64,000 nt of DNA from Candidatus Sulfotelmatobacter sp. (GTDB taxonomy: Bacteria; Acidobacteriota; Terriglobia; Terriglobales; Acidobacteriaceae). Below, in pieces: positions 1-9,296 of the stretch. The notes under the pieces were generated by a model, which made no database searches, was not told where the DNA came from, and saw only the letters and a list, made by a program, of their open reading frames with translations. The translations under genes were made by a program, and so were the position numbers. The stretch lies in the NCBI GenBank assembly GCA_036500765.1, contig DASYBM010000011.1, positions 248,001-312,000 of the forward strand. The letters run 5' to 3'. Numbering within the stretch: the first letter of the stretch is position 1; the number at the start of each line of letters is the position of its first letter.

Positions 1-232
1 ACAGCGCGTCGCCATTGCACGCGCGATTGTGAGCGATCCGACCCTGCTGCTGGCGGACGAACCCACGGGAGATCTGGACAGTCATTCCGCCACAGAAGTG
101 TTGGAGATCCTGAAGCGGCTGAACGAGGACTTTCAGAAGACGATTGTGATGGTGACGCACGATCCACACGCGGCATCTTATGCGCACGTGACCCGGCATC
201 TGGAAAAAGGGATGCTGCTGCCGCCGGGGTAG
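1..232 (+). CDS. ABC transporter ATP-binding protein, C-terminal part (cut by window edge)
   Basis: This is the last 76 or so residues of an ABC ATPase of the MacB/LolD type, which powers FtsX-like permeases. Reading from base 2, the end of the signature region (QRVAIARA) is followed by the Walker B motif [12 protein letters not shown], and the H-loop histidine lies in MVTHDP. The Walker A motif is outside the window. The EPTGDLDS wording is typical of LolD/MacB ATPases rather than of importers. It may serve the MacB-type permeases at 7.9-10.5 kb, but those lie on the other strand and the link is only inference. Confidence 0.9.
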   Translation, partial: QRVAIARAIVSDPTLLLADEPTGDLDSHSATEVLEILKRLNEDFQKTIVMVTHDPHAASYAHVTRHLEKGMLLPPG

Positions 233-306
233 GGAAGGCATGCATGTACCGAAATGCACTCGCTAAATCATAATCACGCCAGGCTATTTCGCTGCCTTAC
301 TAAGTC

Positions 307-885
307 TTAGCCCGCGTTGGCGACAAGTCCGGTTTCGCCGGTTCTAGCCTCAGGCTCCGCGGGCATTTCTGCGACCCAACGCCAGGCCCGTCTTCCGTTT
401 AGCAACACTGCCTGGGCCTCGCCATACTCCACCAACCGGTTCAGGACGGTCGTGACCGACGCCATAGGATCCTTATGCCGAGCCAGCAGCGCGGGCATGT
501 TCTGCTGAAAATAGTCGCAAATGTCGCGGGCATTCATGGCGTGCCCGGCCTGCATCAGGATCATGCGGCAGGCCTTGGTGAACCCGGGCTGGCGTCCGCT
601 GCTTTTGCGGTCGACCATTTCCAGCAATTCCTCGCTGAGCACGTCGTCGCCAAACAAACTCGCCAATCCGGAGATGGTTTGTTTGACTGTGCCAATGCGC
701 TTCATGACCTCGGAGCGTTGTTGCAGCAACTGACGGAGTTCGCCATGCGCTTGCCGAATCACTTCCTGCACGTGGCCGACGTCATATCTCTCGATCGGTC
801 GAACCAAACCGGGTTGAACCGAGCCGTTTTCCTTCTGCCCGTTTTCCATACGATCTCTCCCCAATTCTTCGAACGAGTCACTCAT
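307..885 (-). CDS. Hypothetical protein with coiled segment and winged-helix-like C-terminal half
   Basis: The 192-residue product has a charged helical stretch at about residues 38-70 (EVIRQAHGELRQLLQQRSEVMKR is its core), predicted to coil. From about residue 100 a compact segment (AGHAMNARDICDYFQQN, then SVTTVLNRLVEYGEA) resembles the winged-helix HB1/ASXL-type domain of regulators and restriction-associated proteins. The tail (RRAWRW) would be the wing. No catalytic motif is seen. It stands alone between an ABC ATPase on the other strand and a long non-coding gap. A DNA-binding role is an inference; the gene itself looks real, with no competing frame of similar quality. Confidence 0.7.
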   Translation of the reverse strand: MSDSFEELGRDRMENGQKENGSVQPGLVRPIERYDVGHVQEVIRQAHGELRQLLQQRSEVMKRIGTVKQTISGLASLFGDDVLSEELLEMVDRKSSGRQPGFTKACRMILMQAGHAMNARDICDYFQQNMPALLARHKDPMASVTTVLNRLVEYGEAQAVLLNGRRAWRWVAEMPAEPEARTGETGLVANAG

Positions 886-1381
886 ACCGAACTAATCGCT
901 GCGAACCAGTTCTGGCGGCGCCACCCAAACCGGCGTCTACACACGCAGAGGTGCGACTCCATTTCTTTACATACCGGACGTGGCATCCATCGTGCGAGGG
1001 CAGAACTCGCTTAGGGATGTATACGCAGAGCATCGTTCTGGCGTTCCCTCGATTTTCGAGTAGGAATATCTGAAAGATGCCGGGTCTCGTGACATTAGAC
1101 GCGGCTATGGCGGATCGGTTAACAAGGGTTTCCTCTTGCCCTCTGGAAAGCTCGAACCTGGTCTGTCGAAGGGAGCCTGAACCACTAACACCTGCCTCCG
1201 TGAGGTTCTTGGCGCCCCTGAAGAGAAGTTCGGATCATTCTTGCTTCTCTCTAATCCAAATCTCGTCACAACGCAGGCCCCCGGCCGCCGGTACGATCGG
1301 GCCGATAACGGACGGTTTCAGAGCGGCGCTAAACTCCTGCTCGCGAGATTCCGATGGTAACAAGTAGGGAAGCCATCCTCC
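886..1381. other. Intergenic region, about 500 bp, with stable hairpins
   Basis: No convincing gene is present; short open frames here lack a ribosome binding site and have unlikely composition. The region must hold the promoter of the minus-strand gene ending at 307 and that of the histidine kinase at 1382. Its middle contains two adjacent strong hairpins (see 1171-1250), so part of it may be transcribed as a structured RNA. Confidence 0.5.
1171..1250. other. Candidate structured RNA element (two hairpins)
   Basis: GGGAGCC then GAACC (1171-1183) pairs with GGTTC then GGCGCCC (1204-1217), giving about 11 pairs around a 20-nt loop. The loop contains CCTCC, which could mimic an anti-Shine-Dalgarno sequence. 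A second hairpin follows: AGAGAAG (1222-1228) with CTTCTCT (1244-1250). No named family (6S, SRP, riboswitch) could be assigned. It lies 130 bp before the histidine kinase, so a leader or a small RNA are both possible. Confidence 0.3.
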
Positions 1382-3388
1382 GTGTCAACCGTTGCAAAAC
1401 CGGCCGTTGCCTCCACGCCCTTGCGGGTGCTGCTGGTGGGGACGAAAGAGGAAGACTTCTTTCTGATTCGCGAGATTCTGGAGCGCACTCGCAGCATGCT
1501 CGCCGCTGACCTGGACCATGCCCACTCACTGGATGAAGCCCAGGCGATGCTCCGCCAGCAGAGCTACGGCTTGGTCTTGTTCGAGCACGAAACCGGAGAC
1601 GTGGAGGCGGTTCACCTGGTGGCTGAGTTTCTGCACGTCGGCGTAACCGTTCCTTTTATCCTACTGACGGAAAATGCAGACGAGAAGACGATCGCCGAAC
1701 TCATCGGTGCGGGGACCTGGAATTGTGTGGCCAAGTCTCACCTGGACGGCGCGACATTGGTCCGCACCATTCGCAACACCTTGGCGATGCATTCTTTGCA
1801 ACAGGAACAGCAGACTGCCGAGGAATCTCTGCGCAAGCTCTCGCGCGCCGTCGAGCAGGCGGCCGACGCCGTAATGGTAACCGATTGTGACGGGATCATT
1901 GAATACGTGAATCCGGCATTCGAGGCACTGACTGGCTATACCCGCGAGGAAGCATACGGCAAGACCCCACGGATACTAAAGTCGGGTGAGCAACCGCCCG
2001 AAATTTACCCGCAAATGTGGAAAGCAATGCTTGCGGGCAATCCCTTTCGTGGTGTGCTGGTGAACCGGAAGAAGAATGGAGAGTTGTACTACGTGGAGCA
2101 AAGTATCTGTCCGGTGCGGGATTCCACGGGGCGCATCACCCACTTCATCTCCAATGGCCGCGATCTAACCGAGCGAATGCGACTGGAAGCGTACCTGCTT
2201 CAGTCGCAAAAAATGGATGCGATCGGAAATCTCGCCGGCGGCGTTGCGCACGATTTTAACAATCTCCTAACGATCATCACCAGTTATGCGGAGCTGGCGT
2301 TGGATGCTGCGCCACACGAGAGCCCGCTCGAATCGAAGATTCAGGAGATTCTGCTGGCCGCGCGCCGTGCCGCAGAGTTGACCCGCCAACTATTGGCCTT
2401 CAGCCGCAAGCAGCCCCAGGCGTTGCGGGTTGCAGACCTCAACCAGGTAATCGCACGCATTGCCAATACACTTCCCCGGCTCATCGGCGAAGATATTGAC
2501 TTCACTTTTACGCGAGGCGAGCGCCTGGGTCCCGTGCGGGTTGACCCGTTGCAGATCGAGCAAATTCTGATGAACCTCGCCGCTAATGCTCGCGATGCCA
2601 TGCCCCAAGGCGGTCACTTGCGAATTGAAACCTCTGACGAGCATCTGGATGAGGCCTATGTGCATTGCAAGAAGGCTGTGATTCCTACGGGACGGTATGC
2701 GCTGATCACAGTCAGTGATGACGGAACCGGTATTCCGGCTGAGCATTTGCCGCACATTTTCGAGCCTTTCTACACAACCAAACCTTTAGGCGAAGGCACT
2801 GGCTTAGGCCTCGCGACCGTGTATGGAATCGTGAAGCAGAATAAGGCATTCATCTGGGTCTATAGCGAACCCGGAATGGGTACAATCTTCAAGATTTACC
2901 TGCCCTGTGTGGGAGATCGAGAGAAATTGATCGAGACCCAGAATCTCAAATCCGAGGGCGCGATTCGCGGATCGGAAACAATTCTTCTGGTGGAAGACGA
3001 GCATGCGGTGCGGCGCGCAACCGCTGAATTCCTCAACCTGCAAGGCTATACGGTCCTCGAAGCCAAGGATGGTCTGGATGCGCTGGCAGTCGCCAGAAAC
3101 CATTACTCAACCGTTCACCTGGTCGTGTCTGATGTCGTGATGCCGAATATGAGCGGCGGTCAACTGGCGAAAGAACTGTCGCAACTGCGGCCGGATACTA
3201 AGCTCTTATTCGTCTCCGGCTACGCCGGCAAGACTGTGCTCGACCACAATGTCGTCGACCTTGAGACCAACTTTCTTCAAAAACCCTACACCTTGAAACA
3301 GCTTTCGGAAAAGATACGCGCCGCTCTGCGCCCAACCGAAATGAACTCGCAGTCGGCTTCCACGCAATGCGCTGGGCAAGCTCACTAA
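1382..3388 (+). CDS. Hybrid sensor histidine kinase (receiver-PAS-HisKA-HATPase-receiver)
   Basis: Signal-transduction kinase of 668 residues, apparently soluble. In order: an N-terminal receiver-like domain (about 14-135), a PAS domain (about 150-265; ends in the usual NGRDLTERMRLE linker), HisKA with the phospho-accepting histidine in GGVAHDFNNLL (about 285-300), HATPase_c (N box NLAANARDA, G boxes DDGTGI and GTGLGLATV), and a C-terminal receiver with the aspartate in VVSDVVMPN. The first receiver has LVLFEHETGD where a phosphorylatable Asp is expected, so it carries Glu instead, while the Lys of VAKSH is kept. GTG start. No response-regulator gene is adjacent, so phosphotransfer probably goes to its own C-terminal receiver or a distant partner. 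Confidence 0.92.
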   Translation: MSTVAKPAVASTPLRVLLVGTKEEDFFLIREILERTRSMLAADLDHAHSLDEAQAMLRQQSYGLVLFEHETGDVEAVHLVAEFLHVGVTVPFILLTENADEKTIAELIGAGTWNCVAKSHLDGATLVRTIRNTLAMHSLQQEQQTAEESLRKLSRAVEQAADAVMVTDCDGIIEYVNPAFEALTGYTREEAYGKTPRILKSGEQPPEIYPQMWKAMLAGNPFRGVLVNRKKNGELYYVEQSICPVRDSTGRITHFISNGRDLTERMRLEAYLLQSQKMDAIGNLAGGVAHDFNNLLTIITSYAELALDAAPHESPLESKIQEILLAARRAAELTRQLLAFSRKQPQALRVADLNQVIARIANTLPRLIGEDIDFTFTRGERLGPVRVDPLQIEQILMNLAANARDAMPQGGHLRIETSDEHLDEAYVHCKKAVIPTGRYALITVSDDGTGIPAEHLPHIFEPFYTTKPLGEGTGLGLATVYGIVKQNKAFIWVYSEPGMGTIFKIYLPCVGDREKLIETQNLKSEGAIRGSETILLVEDEHAVRRATAEFLNLQGYTVLEAKDGLDALAVARNHYSTVHLVVSDVVMPNMSGGQLAKELSQLRPDTKLLFVSGYAGKTVLDHNVVDLETNFLQKPYTLKQLSEKIRAALRPTEMNSQSASTQCAGQAH

Positions 3389-3417
3389 GACAAGCTCAAT
3401 AAGGCAAGCCTGGTGAA

Positions 3418-5319
3418 TTGCCCGCCATCTTCTCAGACTCTATAATCAGCCTTCGCGACTTCGCAGGAAACTTCAATAGCCAGCGGGTCCGGGGGACTGG
3501 TATTCCAATCACCGCGACGAATCAGGATCGTCCCAACCCACAAGCGAATCCGGCATCGCTGCTCATTCTGATTTCACTCTGGCTTGCGATTTACGCCGCG
3601 GGCATGTTTACCCCTCCGTTGCTCGATGACGTGGATACGATCCACGCAGAAGCGGCGCGTGAAATGCTTCTCCGCCATGATTGGGTAACCATGTACACCA
3701 ACGGGCTTCGCTACATGGAGAAGGCGCCGCTGATGTATTGGAGCGTCGCCGCCAGCTACGAACTCTTCGGAATCAGCGACTGGAGCAGCCGGCTTCCGCT
3801 CATGCTAGGTTTGTTGGCGCTCGTGCTGGCGACTTATCGCCTGGGCAGTTATGCGCTCGGCGAACGGGGCGGCTTCTATTCCGGCGTTGTCCTGGTGACG
3901 TCGATCGGGCCCTACATCTTCACTCGCTTCCTGATCCCCGATGTGCTGGTGGGGCTCTGGCTGGTGATTTCATACCATTTGTTTCTGCGATCTTTAGAGG
4001 AAGATCGTCCGACGCGACTTACCTGTTGGGGATTCGCAGCGGCGTGCGCCCTGAACGTGCTCACCAAAGGCCTGATTGGGCTGATATTTCCCATCGCTAC
4101 GATCGCTCTGTACTTGTTGCTGACCCGGAATCTACGGCATCTGGCAAAGCTACGAATTGTTTCCAGCACCGTCGTTTTTTTTATCATCGCGGCTCCCTGG
4201 CATATCCTCGCCGCTATTCGCAATCCGCCCCAGGGCGAGGCGCGCGGATTTCTATGGTTCTACTTCGTCAATGAACACATCATGAGATTTCTGAACAAGC
4301 GGGTGCCTCCGGGATATGATACGGTTCCACTCGTTCTCTTCTGGGCTCTGCTCGTTCTGTGGCTGGTGCCGTGGGCGGTGTTCTTGCCACAGGCTCTATG
4401 CGACGTTCCGATTCGGTGGAATGAGTTAGGTACGCCGATGGATCGACGCCGACGTGCCAATCTGCTTTTTCTCCTGTGGGCTTTGGTGATTCTTCTGTTC
4501 TTTAGTTTTTCGACCCGGCAGGAGTACTACACCATTCCAGCGCTTCCAGGCATTGCTCTGCTGACGGGAGGATGGCTGGCGCGGGAATCCGCCGCGGATG
4601 CCACCGAGCGCGAACGCCGCGCCGGGCGGCGCTCTTCGCTTGTTCTAATGATCGTCGGATTGGCTTCAGCCGTGCTTGGTCTGGCACTTCTTTCTGTTAC
4701 TCATCCGCCTGCGGGCGCCGATCTTGCGGACCTGCTGAAGACCAATCCGCAAGATTACGATTTCTCGCTGGGCCACGTTCTCGATTTTACGCCGCAAGCG
4801 CTGGGAATGTTCCGCGGGCCGCTGCTCGGTGCTTCTCTGTCTCTGTTGTTTGGGACGTCTGTGAACTGGTGGATGCGGCGACGGAACCGGCCGGTCTGGG
4901 GAAACGTGTTTCTGTCATTGATGATGGTCGGCTTGCTCACGTGTGTGCATACTTCGTTTGCGCGATTTTCGCCGATCCTGTCTTCATATGATCTCGCGGT
5001 GGCGATTGAGAAAAAGTTTCAACCGGGAGATCTCATTGTTGTGGATGGCCAGTATCATCAGGCTTCCACTCTGAATTTCTATACTCATGTCCCGCTGCGA
5101 ATATTGCACGAACCCAGCGGCAATCTCTGGTACGGCGAAAAGTTTCCCGATGCGCCGCATGTGTTCGAGACTTCGCAGTCATTCGCCGCTTTGTGGCGCG
5201 GGTCGGCTCGCGTTTTCTTATGGACAGATCAGGGCGATCCTAAAGAATTGGCGGGAATGCCGCACTTCTTGCTGGCACGCAGCGGCGGCAAGTCAATATT
5301 TATCAATCGAGCGCCCTGA
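3418..5319 (+). CDS. GT39-family (ArnT/PMT-like) membrane glycosyltransferase
   Basis: A 633-residue multi-pass inner-membrane protein of the GT39 type, which moves sugars from polyprenyl-phosphate donors to lipids or proteins on the periplasmic side. After the first membrane helix (about 46-65) comes the acidic loop LLDDVDTIHAEAAREM, the expected catalytic loop with paired aspartates, followed by about ten hydrophobic segments and a soluble C-terminal domain. The only reasonable start is a TTG, giving about 45 residues before the first helix; no in-frame ATG lies before the membrane segment. It begins 29 bp after the kinase gene and precedes a GT21 glycosyltransferase, so a role in lipid or envelope glycosylation is inferred. 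Confidence 0.85.
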   Translation: MPAIFSDSIISLRDFAGNFNSQRVRGTGIPITATNQDRPNPQANPASLLILISLWLAIYAAGMFTPPLLDDVDTIHAEAAREMLLRHDWVTMYTNGLRYMEKAPLMYWSVAASYELFGISDWSSRLPLMLGLLALVLATYRLGSYALGERGGFYSGVVLVTSIGPYIFTRFLIPDVLVGLWLVISYHLFLRSLEEDRPTRLTCWGFAAACALNVLTKGLIGLIFPIATIALYLLLTRNLRHLAKLRIVSSTVVFFIIAAPWHILAAIRNPPQGEARGFLWFYFVNEHIMRFLNKRVPPGYDTVPLVLFWALLVLWLVPWAVFLPQALCDVPIRWNELGTPMDRRRRANLLFLLWALVILLFFSFSTRQEYYTIPALPGIALLTGGWLARESAADATERERRAGRRSSLVLMIVGLASAVLGLALLSVTHPPAGADLADLLKTNPQDYDFSLGHVLDFTPQALGMFRGPLLGASLSLLFGTSVNWWMRRRNRPVWGNVFLSLMMVGLLTCVHTSFARFSPILSSYDLAVAIEKKFQPGDLIVVDGQYHQASTLNFYTHVPLRILHEPSGNLWYGEKFPDAPHVFETSQSFAALWRGSARVFLWTDQGDPKELAGMPHFLLARSGGKSIFINRAP

Positions 5320-5344
5320 ACAGATCGTGTCCTTGGCTTCCGGT

Positions 5345-5350
5345 TATAAT
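5345..5350 (+). promoter_or_regulatory. Probable -10 box of the GT21 gene at 5377
   Basis: A perfect TATAAT lies 26 bases before the ATG at 5377 and after the stop of the preceding gene, so the GT21 gene probably has its own promoter and a leader of about 20 nt. No good -35 hexamer was seen. Confidence 0.45.
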
Positions 5351-5376
5351 CGTCCTTCCGCAATGGTCCTTCGTCG

Positions 5377-6606
5377 ATGATCTTTGGGATTTTCACCGTT
5401 CCTGCGGTTCATCTTTTTTGGCGTGCGCTCTTGCTTCTTGCGGCTGCGGGTTCGTTTACTTCCACCGTCTATCTGGTCATGACTCTGGTGGCAACTTCCC
5501 GTCATGTGCGCCGAGCGCGACCGGCGCGGGCGGCCGCAGCCGCAACACCCCCCCAGTCGCTGCCGCCGGTTACGATCTTCAAGCCTGTCCACGGTATCGA
5601 AGAACAACTGGCAGCCAATCTGGAGAGTTTCTTTCAGCAGGACTATCCCGACTACGAAATCATCTTTGGGGCGCGAGATTCGAATAACCCGGCCGTTAAG
5701 ATCGCCGAAGAAGTCCGCACGCGTTATCCGCACATTCGCAGCAGAATCGTTATCTCGGGACCCCCGATGTGGCCGAGCGCCAAAGTGTTCTCGCTCGATA
5801 AGATGATCGCAGTCTCCTTGCGGTCCTACTTCATCATCAGCGACAGCGACGTGCGGGTGACGCCCGATTTTCTGCGCAACACGATTCCGCCATTGCTTGA
5901 CCCAGCGGTCGGACTGGTCACTTGCATGTATCGCGGCATTCCGGCTTCGGATTTCTGGTCATGGCTCGAGGCGTTGGGACTCTCGGTGGAAATGTCATCT
6001 GGCGTGATGGTTGCGGACATGATGGAGGGCATGCGCTTTGCCCTGGGCCCGGCGATGGCCGTGCGCCGTGACGCCATCGATGCCATTGGTGGCATCGCCG
6101 CTATCGCCGATTATTACTCGGACGATTTCGAATTAGGCAATCGCATCTGGGCGAAGAATTACAAAGTGGTTTTGTCGCACCACATTGTCCGCAACGTTCT
6201 GACGTCGCGCTCGTTGTTGCGCACCCTTGGCGATCAACTGCGCTGGATGAAGAGCACGCGCTATTCGCGCCCCGCAGGCCACGCGGGGACCGGCCTCACT
6301 TACGCCGTGCCGTTTGGTCTCCTGGGACTGCTCGCCGCCGGGGCACTTGGTCATTGGCGGCTCGGAATCGGTCTGCTCGGACTGGCCTGCCTGAATCGCA
6401 TGATCCAGTCGGTCGTGGTGGGATGGTTCGTAGCGCGCGATCCGCGCGCGGTCGGTTATTGCTGGCTTTACCCTCTGCGTGATCTTTTCGGTTTCGTGGC
6501 GTGGGCGATCAGCTACACCAGCCGAGATTTCTATTGGCGCGGAGAGATGTACAGGTTCGGCAATGGCGGAAAAATTACGGCGCTGCAAAGGCCGCGAGTC
6601 GGTTAA
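5377..6606 (+). CDS. Ceramide-glucosyltransferase-like GT21 glycosyltransferase (HpnI-like)
   Basis: Membrane-bound GT-A enzyme of 409 residues. The family includes ceramide glucosyltransferase and the hopanoid glycosyltransferase HpnI, which use nucleotide sugars to glycosylate lipids at the inner membrane. An N-terminal membrane helix (about 12-38) precedes the catalytic domain, with the signature acidic residues in GARDSNNPA (D1), SDSDVRV (D2) and YSDDFELG (D3), then the QLRWMKSTR (Q/RxxRW) motif. Three C-terminal hydrophobic segments follow. The substrate cannot be read from sequence, and no other hpn gene is nearby. The gene at 6729-7913 is a convergent paralogue. Confidence 0.88.
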   Translation: MIFGIFTVPAVHLFWRALLLLAAAGSFTSTVYLVMTLVATSRHVRRARPARAAAAATPPQSLPPVTIFKPVHGIEEQLAANLESFFQQDYPDYEIIFGARDSNNPAVKIAEEVRTRYPHIRSRIVISGPPMWPSAKVFSLDKMIAVSLRSYFIISDSDVRVTPDFLRNTIPPLLDPAVGLVTCMYRGIPASDFWSWLEALGLSVEMSSGVMVADMMEGMRFALGPAMAVRRDAIDAIGGIAAIADYYSDDFELGNRIWAKNYKVVLSHHIVRNVLTSRSLLRTLGDQLRWMKSTRYSRPAGHAGTGLTYAVPFGLLGLLAAGALGHWRLGIGLLGLACLNRMIQSVVVGWFVARDPRAVGYCWLYPLRDLFGFVAWAISYTSRDFYWRGEMYRFGNGGKITALQRPRVG

Positions 6607-6728
6607 GTAGCGCCGCCCTCTCGCCGAGCCGCGCCCGTAAGCGAGAACGTGGCGAAACCTTCTGACGGAAGTTTAGCTTTCGGCGCCGAGGGCGAGACGC
6701 CTTCGGGACTGCCGCCGGGACGGCGGCG
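6607..6728. repeat. GC-rich intergenic repeat between convergent GT21 genes
   Basis: This gap ends in the palindrome GCCGCCGggaCGGCGGC and the tail GCGCTACG. A related tail, gggatggcagcgctacg, occurs at 33113-33129. The element is probably a member of a dispersed repeat family and may act as a bidirectional terminator of the two convergent genes. Confidence 0.5.
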
Positions 6729-7913
6729 CTACGAAGGAATGCGCGTCAGCCGTCCCTGCTTCAGTTCAAAGCGATCGCCGCGCCAGGTGACGGTGTGTCC
6801 AGCGAAACTTGCAACCCAAACTGCGACTGCGATGAAATCGCGGATCGGAAGCAGCCATAAGTTCTTCGTCAGACGCGCATCGCGCAACACGGACCTTCCA
6901 ATTACCAGGGCCACGATCGATCTCAGCAAAAGCATAACCCCCAGAATCGCCCACGACCATGCCGCCGCGCCGGCCGCGATCAAGGCGAGCAATGCCCACA
7001 TAAGGCCGTACGTTGAAATCAGCCCGATGTAGCCTCCTTTGCGCGCGTCGCGCACGCCGCGTGCCCAGCGCAATTGATGAGCCCAGAACCCTCGCAGGTC
7101 ATACGCCGGAAGGCGCGTCTCGACGACCACGTCGGAAAGTTGCACTTGCAAGCCGAGATCGGCGATCCGGCGCCCGATTTCGTAGTCGTCGGCGAGAAAG
7201 TCAACAATCGCTCGGAACCCGCCAATTTGCGCGAGATCACTTCGACGGAACGCGAGCGTCGATCCTAGTCCAAAGCGAAGTCCGCCCTCGAGTTGACGCG
7301 CGACCAGCACGCCCGGACAAAAGTCTGTGCTGATGCCCAGAGCCTCCAATTGCGATCCCAATGTATTCGCAGCGACGCCGACGTACAAACACGTCACCAT
7401 CCCCACGCGCTCATCGGCGAGCGGGGCGACGATTCGCCGCAGATAATCGGGCTCCACGCGAATGTCGCTGTCATTGACGATCAGGTGTTCGAAGTGCGCT
7501 GCCGGCAACATCTGTTCCAGGTTGCTGACCTTCACATTCGGCCCGAGTTTATTCGCCGAGACGACCAGGCGAATCGTGTGGCTCGGAAACTCCCGCTGTA
7601 ATTGCCGGACGCTGGCCACCGCCGGGTCGTCGGAATCGCTGACGCCAAAAATGATTTCGTATTCGGGATAGTTTTGCAGGCAGTGACTGCGAAAGCTTTC
7701 GTAAATGTCAGGGTCGCTGCCCTTCAGCGGCTTAAGAATCGAAACCGGAGGAAGAGCCTTTGTGGGGCGGACAATTCCGTCCGCCTCTTGCCGCCGAAGA
7801 AATGCCCGCGCACTCCGCAAGCAGATCAAATAATAGATCGAACTCGACAGGCAGCCGACGCAAGCAACTATGATCGTGGCGGAGTGGAAGATCCTGACGA
7901 TGTCGTGCATCAT
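6729..7913 (-). CDS. Second GT21 (HpnI-like) glycosyltransferase
   Basis: Paralogue of the gene at 5377, about 394 residues, with the same layout: N-terminal membrane helix, GVSDSDDPA (D1), NDSDIRV (D2), LADDYEIG (D3), QLRWARGVR (Q/RxxRW) and C-terminal membrane segments. The frame stays open upstream to 8075, but that part overlaps the preceding permease gene and is out of character. The paired ATG codons at 7913/7910, just before the first membrane helix, are the likely start. It begins 17 bp after the stop of the permease gene at 7931, suggesting one minus-strand operon with the two MacB-type permeases. Two convergent paralogues may act on different lipid acceptors or in successive steps. 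Confidence 0.86.
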   Translation of the reverse strand: MMHDIVRIFHSATIIVACVGCLSSSIYYLICLRSARAFLRRQEADGIVRPTKALPPVSILKPLKGSDPDIYESFRSHCLQNYPEYEIIFGVSDSDDPAVASVRQLQREFPSHTIRLVVSANKLGPNVKVSNLEQMLPAAHFEHLIVNDSDIRVEPDYLRRIVAPLADERVGMVTCLYVGVAANTLGSQLEALGISTDFCPGVLVARQLEGGLRFGLGSTLAFRRSDLAQIGGFRAIVDFLADDYEIGRRIADLGLQVQLSDVVVETRLPAYDLRGFWAHQLRWARGVRDARKGGYIGLISTYGLMWALLALIAAGAAAWSWAILGVMLLLRSIVALVIGRSVLRDARLTKNLWLLPIRDFIAVAVWVASFAGHTVTWRGDRFELKQGRLTRIPS

Positions 7914-7930
7914 GCGCGAAGGCAGGCCAA

Positions 7931-9193
7931 TTATTCGTATCGCAACGATTCTATCGGATCCAGATTCGCCGCTTTCCACGCCGGATAGATCCCAAAGATG
8001 AGGCCGACTGCGGCGGCCGCGCTGAAGCCGAACGTAGTCCAGAACATGGACATGCGGGCTGGCAACGAAGGCCACAGGAAAGGGATTACCCAGACGACCA
8101 GCGCGCCGGCGCTTACGCCGATGATGCCGCCGACCGCGGTCAGCATGATGGCCTCAAGCGTAAACTGCAAAAGAATATCGCGTTTGCGCGCGCCAATCGC
8201 CTTGCGCACGCCGATCTCGCGGGTGCGTTCGGTCACACTGACCAGCATGATGTTCATTACGCCCACACCGCCCACAATCAGTGCAACACTGGAAATCGCA
8301 AACATGCCCACGAACAGCGCGCCGGTAATCTGGTTCCATGCGTCGGAGATGGAGTCGGACGTGAACACGGCGAAGTTGTCCGGCTTATCGACGGGAACTC
8401 TACGCCGCCGCCGCAGCAGTTCGCGAATCTCGTCGATGGCCTTCGGCACATCGTCATGCGACGTGGCTTTTATGCTGATCCAGTGCTGCTTGATTTCCGG
8501 ATGCAACTTGCGCAGCGTACTGAGGGGCAAGATGATTTTGTTGTCTTCCGGATTCTTGCCGCCGCCGAATACAGCCTTCACCTGCTTCATAACTCCGATT
8601 ACGGTAAAGAGTTGGCCTTCAATGTTGACTTCTTTCCCGAGCGGGTCGGTAACGCCGAATAATTCGTCCGCCGTTTCGGAGCCGAGCAAGACCACAGTGG
8701 AGCGATGATCCTCATCCACATCGCTGAACCAACGTCCGGTCGCGATTTCAAGATCGAAGACGTCTTTGGCTTCGGGCTGATCGCCTTCGAGAATCGTGTT
8801 CTTCGCCTTCTTGTCCTGATATTTCACGGCAAACGATCCAATGCCCAGCTCAGGACGGAAATAACGAACGCCCGCGTTGACCGCTTTAACGTGCGGCAGA
8901 TCTTTCATGGCAATGGCATCATCGGCGGTGAGTTCTTTGCGCGTGCGCATCTCTTCGGTGGGGCGACCGAAGGTGAAGGGCTCAAGATGGAAGGCGAAAA
9001 CGACGTCGGAGCCGATGCTGCTGACAATGTCGCGAACGTTGTCGTCGAGCCCGCGCCCGATCGACGATACGCCGATGACAACCGCGACTCCAATCACGAT
9101 CCCGAGCACGGTCAGCGCCGAACGCAGCTTGTTGCCGCGAATGGTATCGCCCGCCATGCGAAGCACTTCTCCGAATTCATCTTTGCGAATCAT
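7931..9193 (-). CDS. MacB-type ABC transporter permease
   Basis: FtsX/MacB family permease of 420 residues: one N-terminal membrane helix ([18 protein letters not shown], about 26-43), a large periplasmic MacB_PCD domain, and three C-terminal helices in the FtsX domain, which contains the conserved [14 protein letters not shown] loop and ends [19 protein letters not shown]. Such permeases work with a LolD/MacB ATPase in export or in mechanotransmission across the envelope rather than in import. The partner ATPase is not adjacent on this strand. It lies downstream of a similar permease (9297-10526), separated by an AT-rich hairpin. Confidence 0.9.
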   Translation of the reverse strand: MIRKDEFGEVLRMAGDTIRGNKLRSALTVLGIVIGVAVVIGVSSIGRGLDDNVRDIVSSIGSDVVFAFHLEPFTFGRPTEEMRTRKELTADDAIAMKDLPHVKAVNAGVRYFRPELGIGSFAVKYQDKKAKNTILEGDQPEAKDVFDLEIATGRWFSDVDEDHRSTVVLLGSETADELFGVTDPLGKEVNIEGQLFTVIGVMKQVKAVFGGGKNPEDNKIILPLSTLRKLHPEIKQHWISIKATSHDDVPKAIDEIRELLRRRRRVPVDKPDNFAVFTSDSISDAWNQITGALFVGMFAISSVALIVGGVGVMNIMLVSVTERTREIGVRKAIGARKRDILLQFTLEAIMLTAVGGIIGVSAGALVVWVIPFLWPSLPARMSMFWTTFGFSAAAAVGLIFGIYPAWKAANLDPIESLRYE

Positions 9194-9202
9194 AAGAGAT
9201 TG

Positions 9203-9292
9203 TGTAATTAAGTAATTTTGTAATCGGGTAATTGGAAATCCATGAGTCCGATGTTCAATTAGACAATTACAAAATTACCCCAATTACTAAAT
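9203..9292. repeat. AT-rich inverted repeat with internal GTAATT words
   Basis: The left arm (9203-9235) repeats words of the type GTAATT or TTGTAAT; the right arm (9256-9292) is an imperfect reverse complement of it. The hairpin fills the gap between the two permease genes, forming the leader of the second. It belongs to the class of word-built hairpins described in the findings. Confidence 0.65.
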
Positions 9293-9296
9293 TCCT

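Noticed and set aside
475-1014. Open frame of 179 codons on the plus strand
   Set aside because: It mostly overlaps the minus-strand gene 307-885 in another frame and has no ribosome binding site or domain; its composition is that of a shadow frame.
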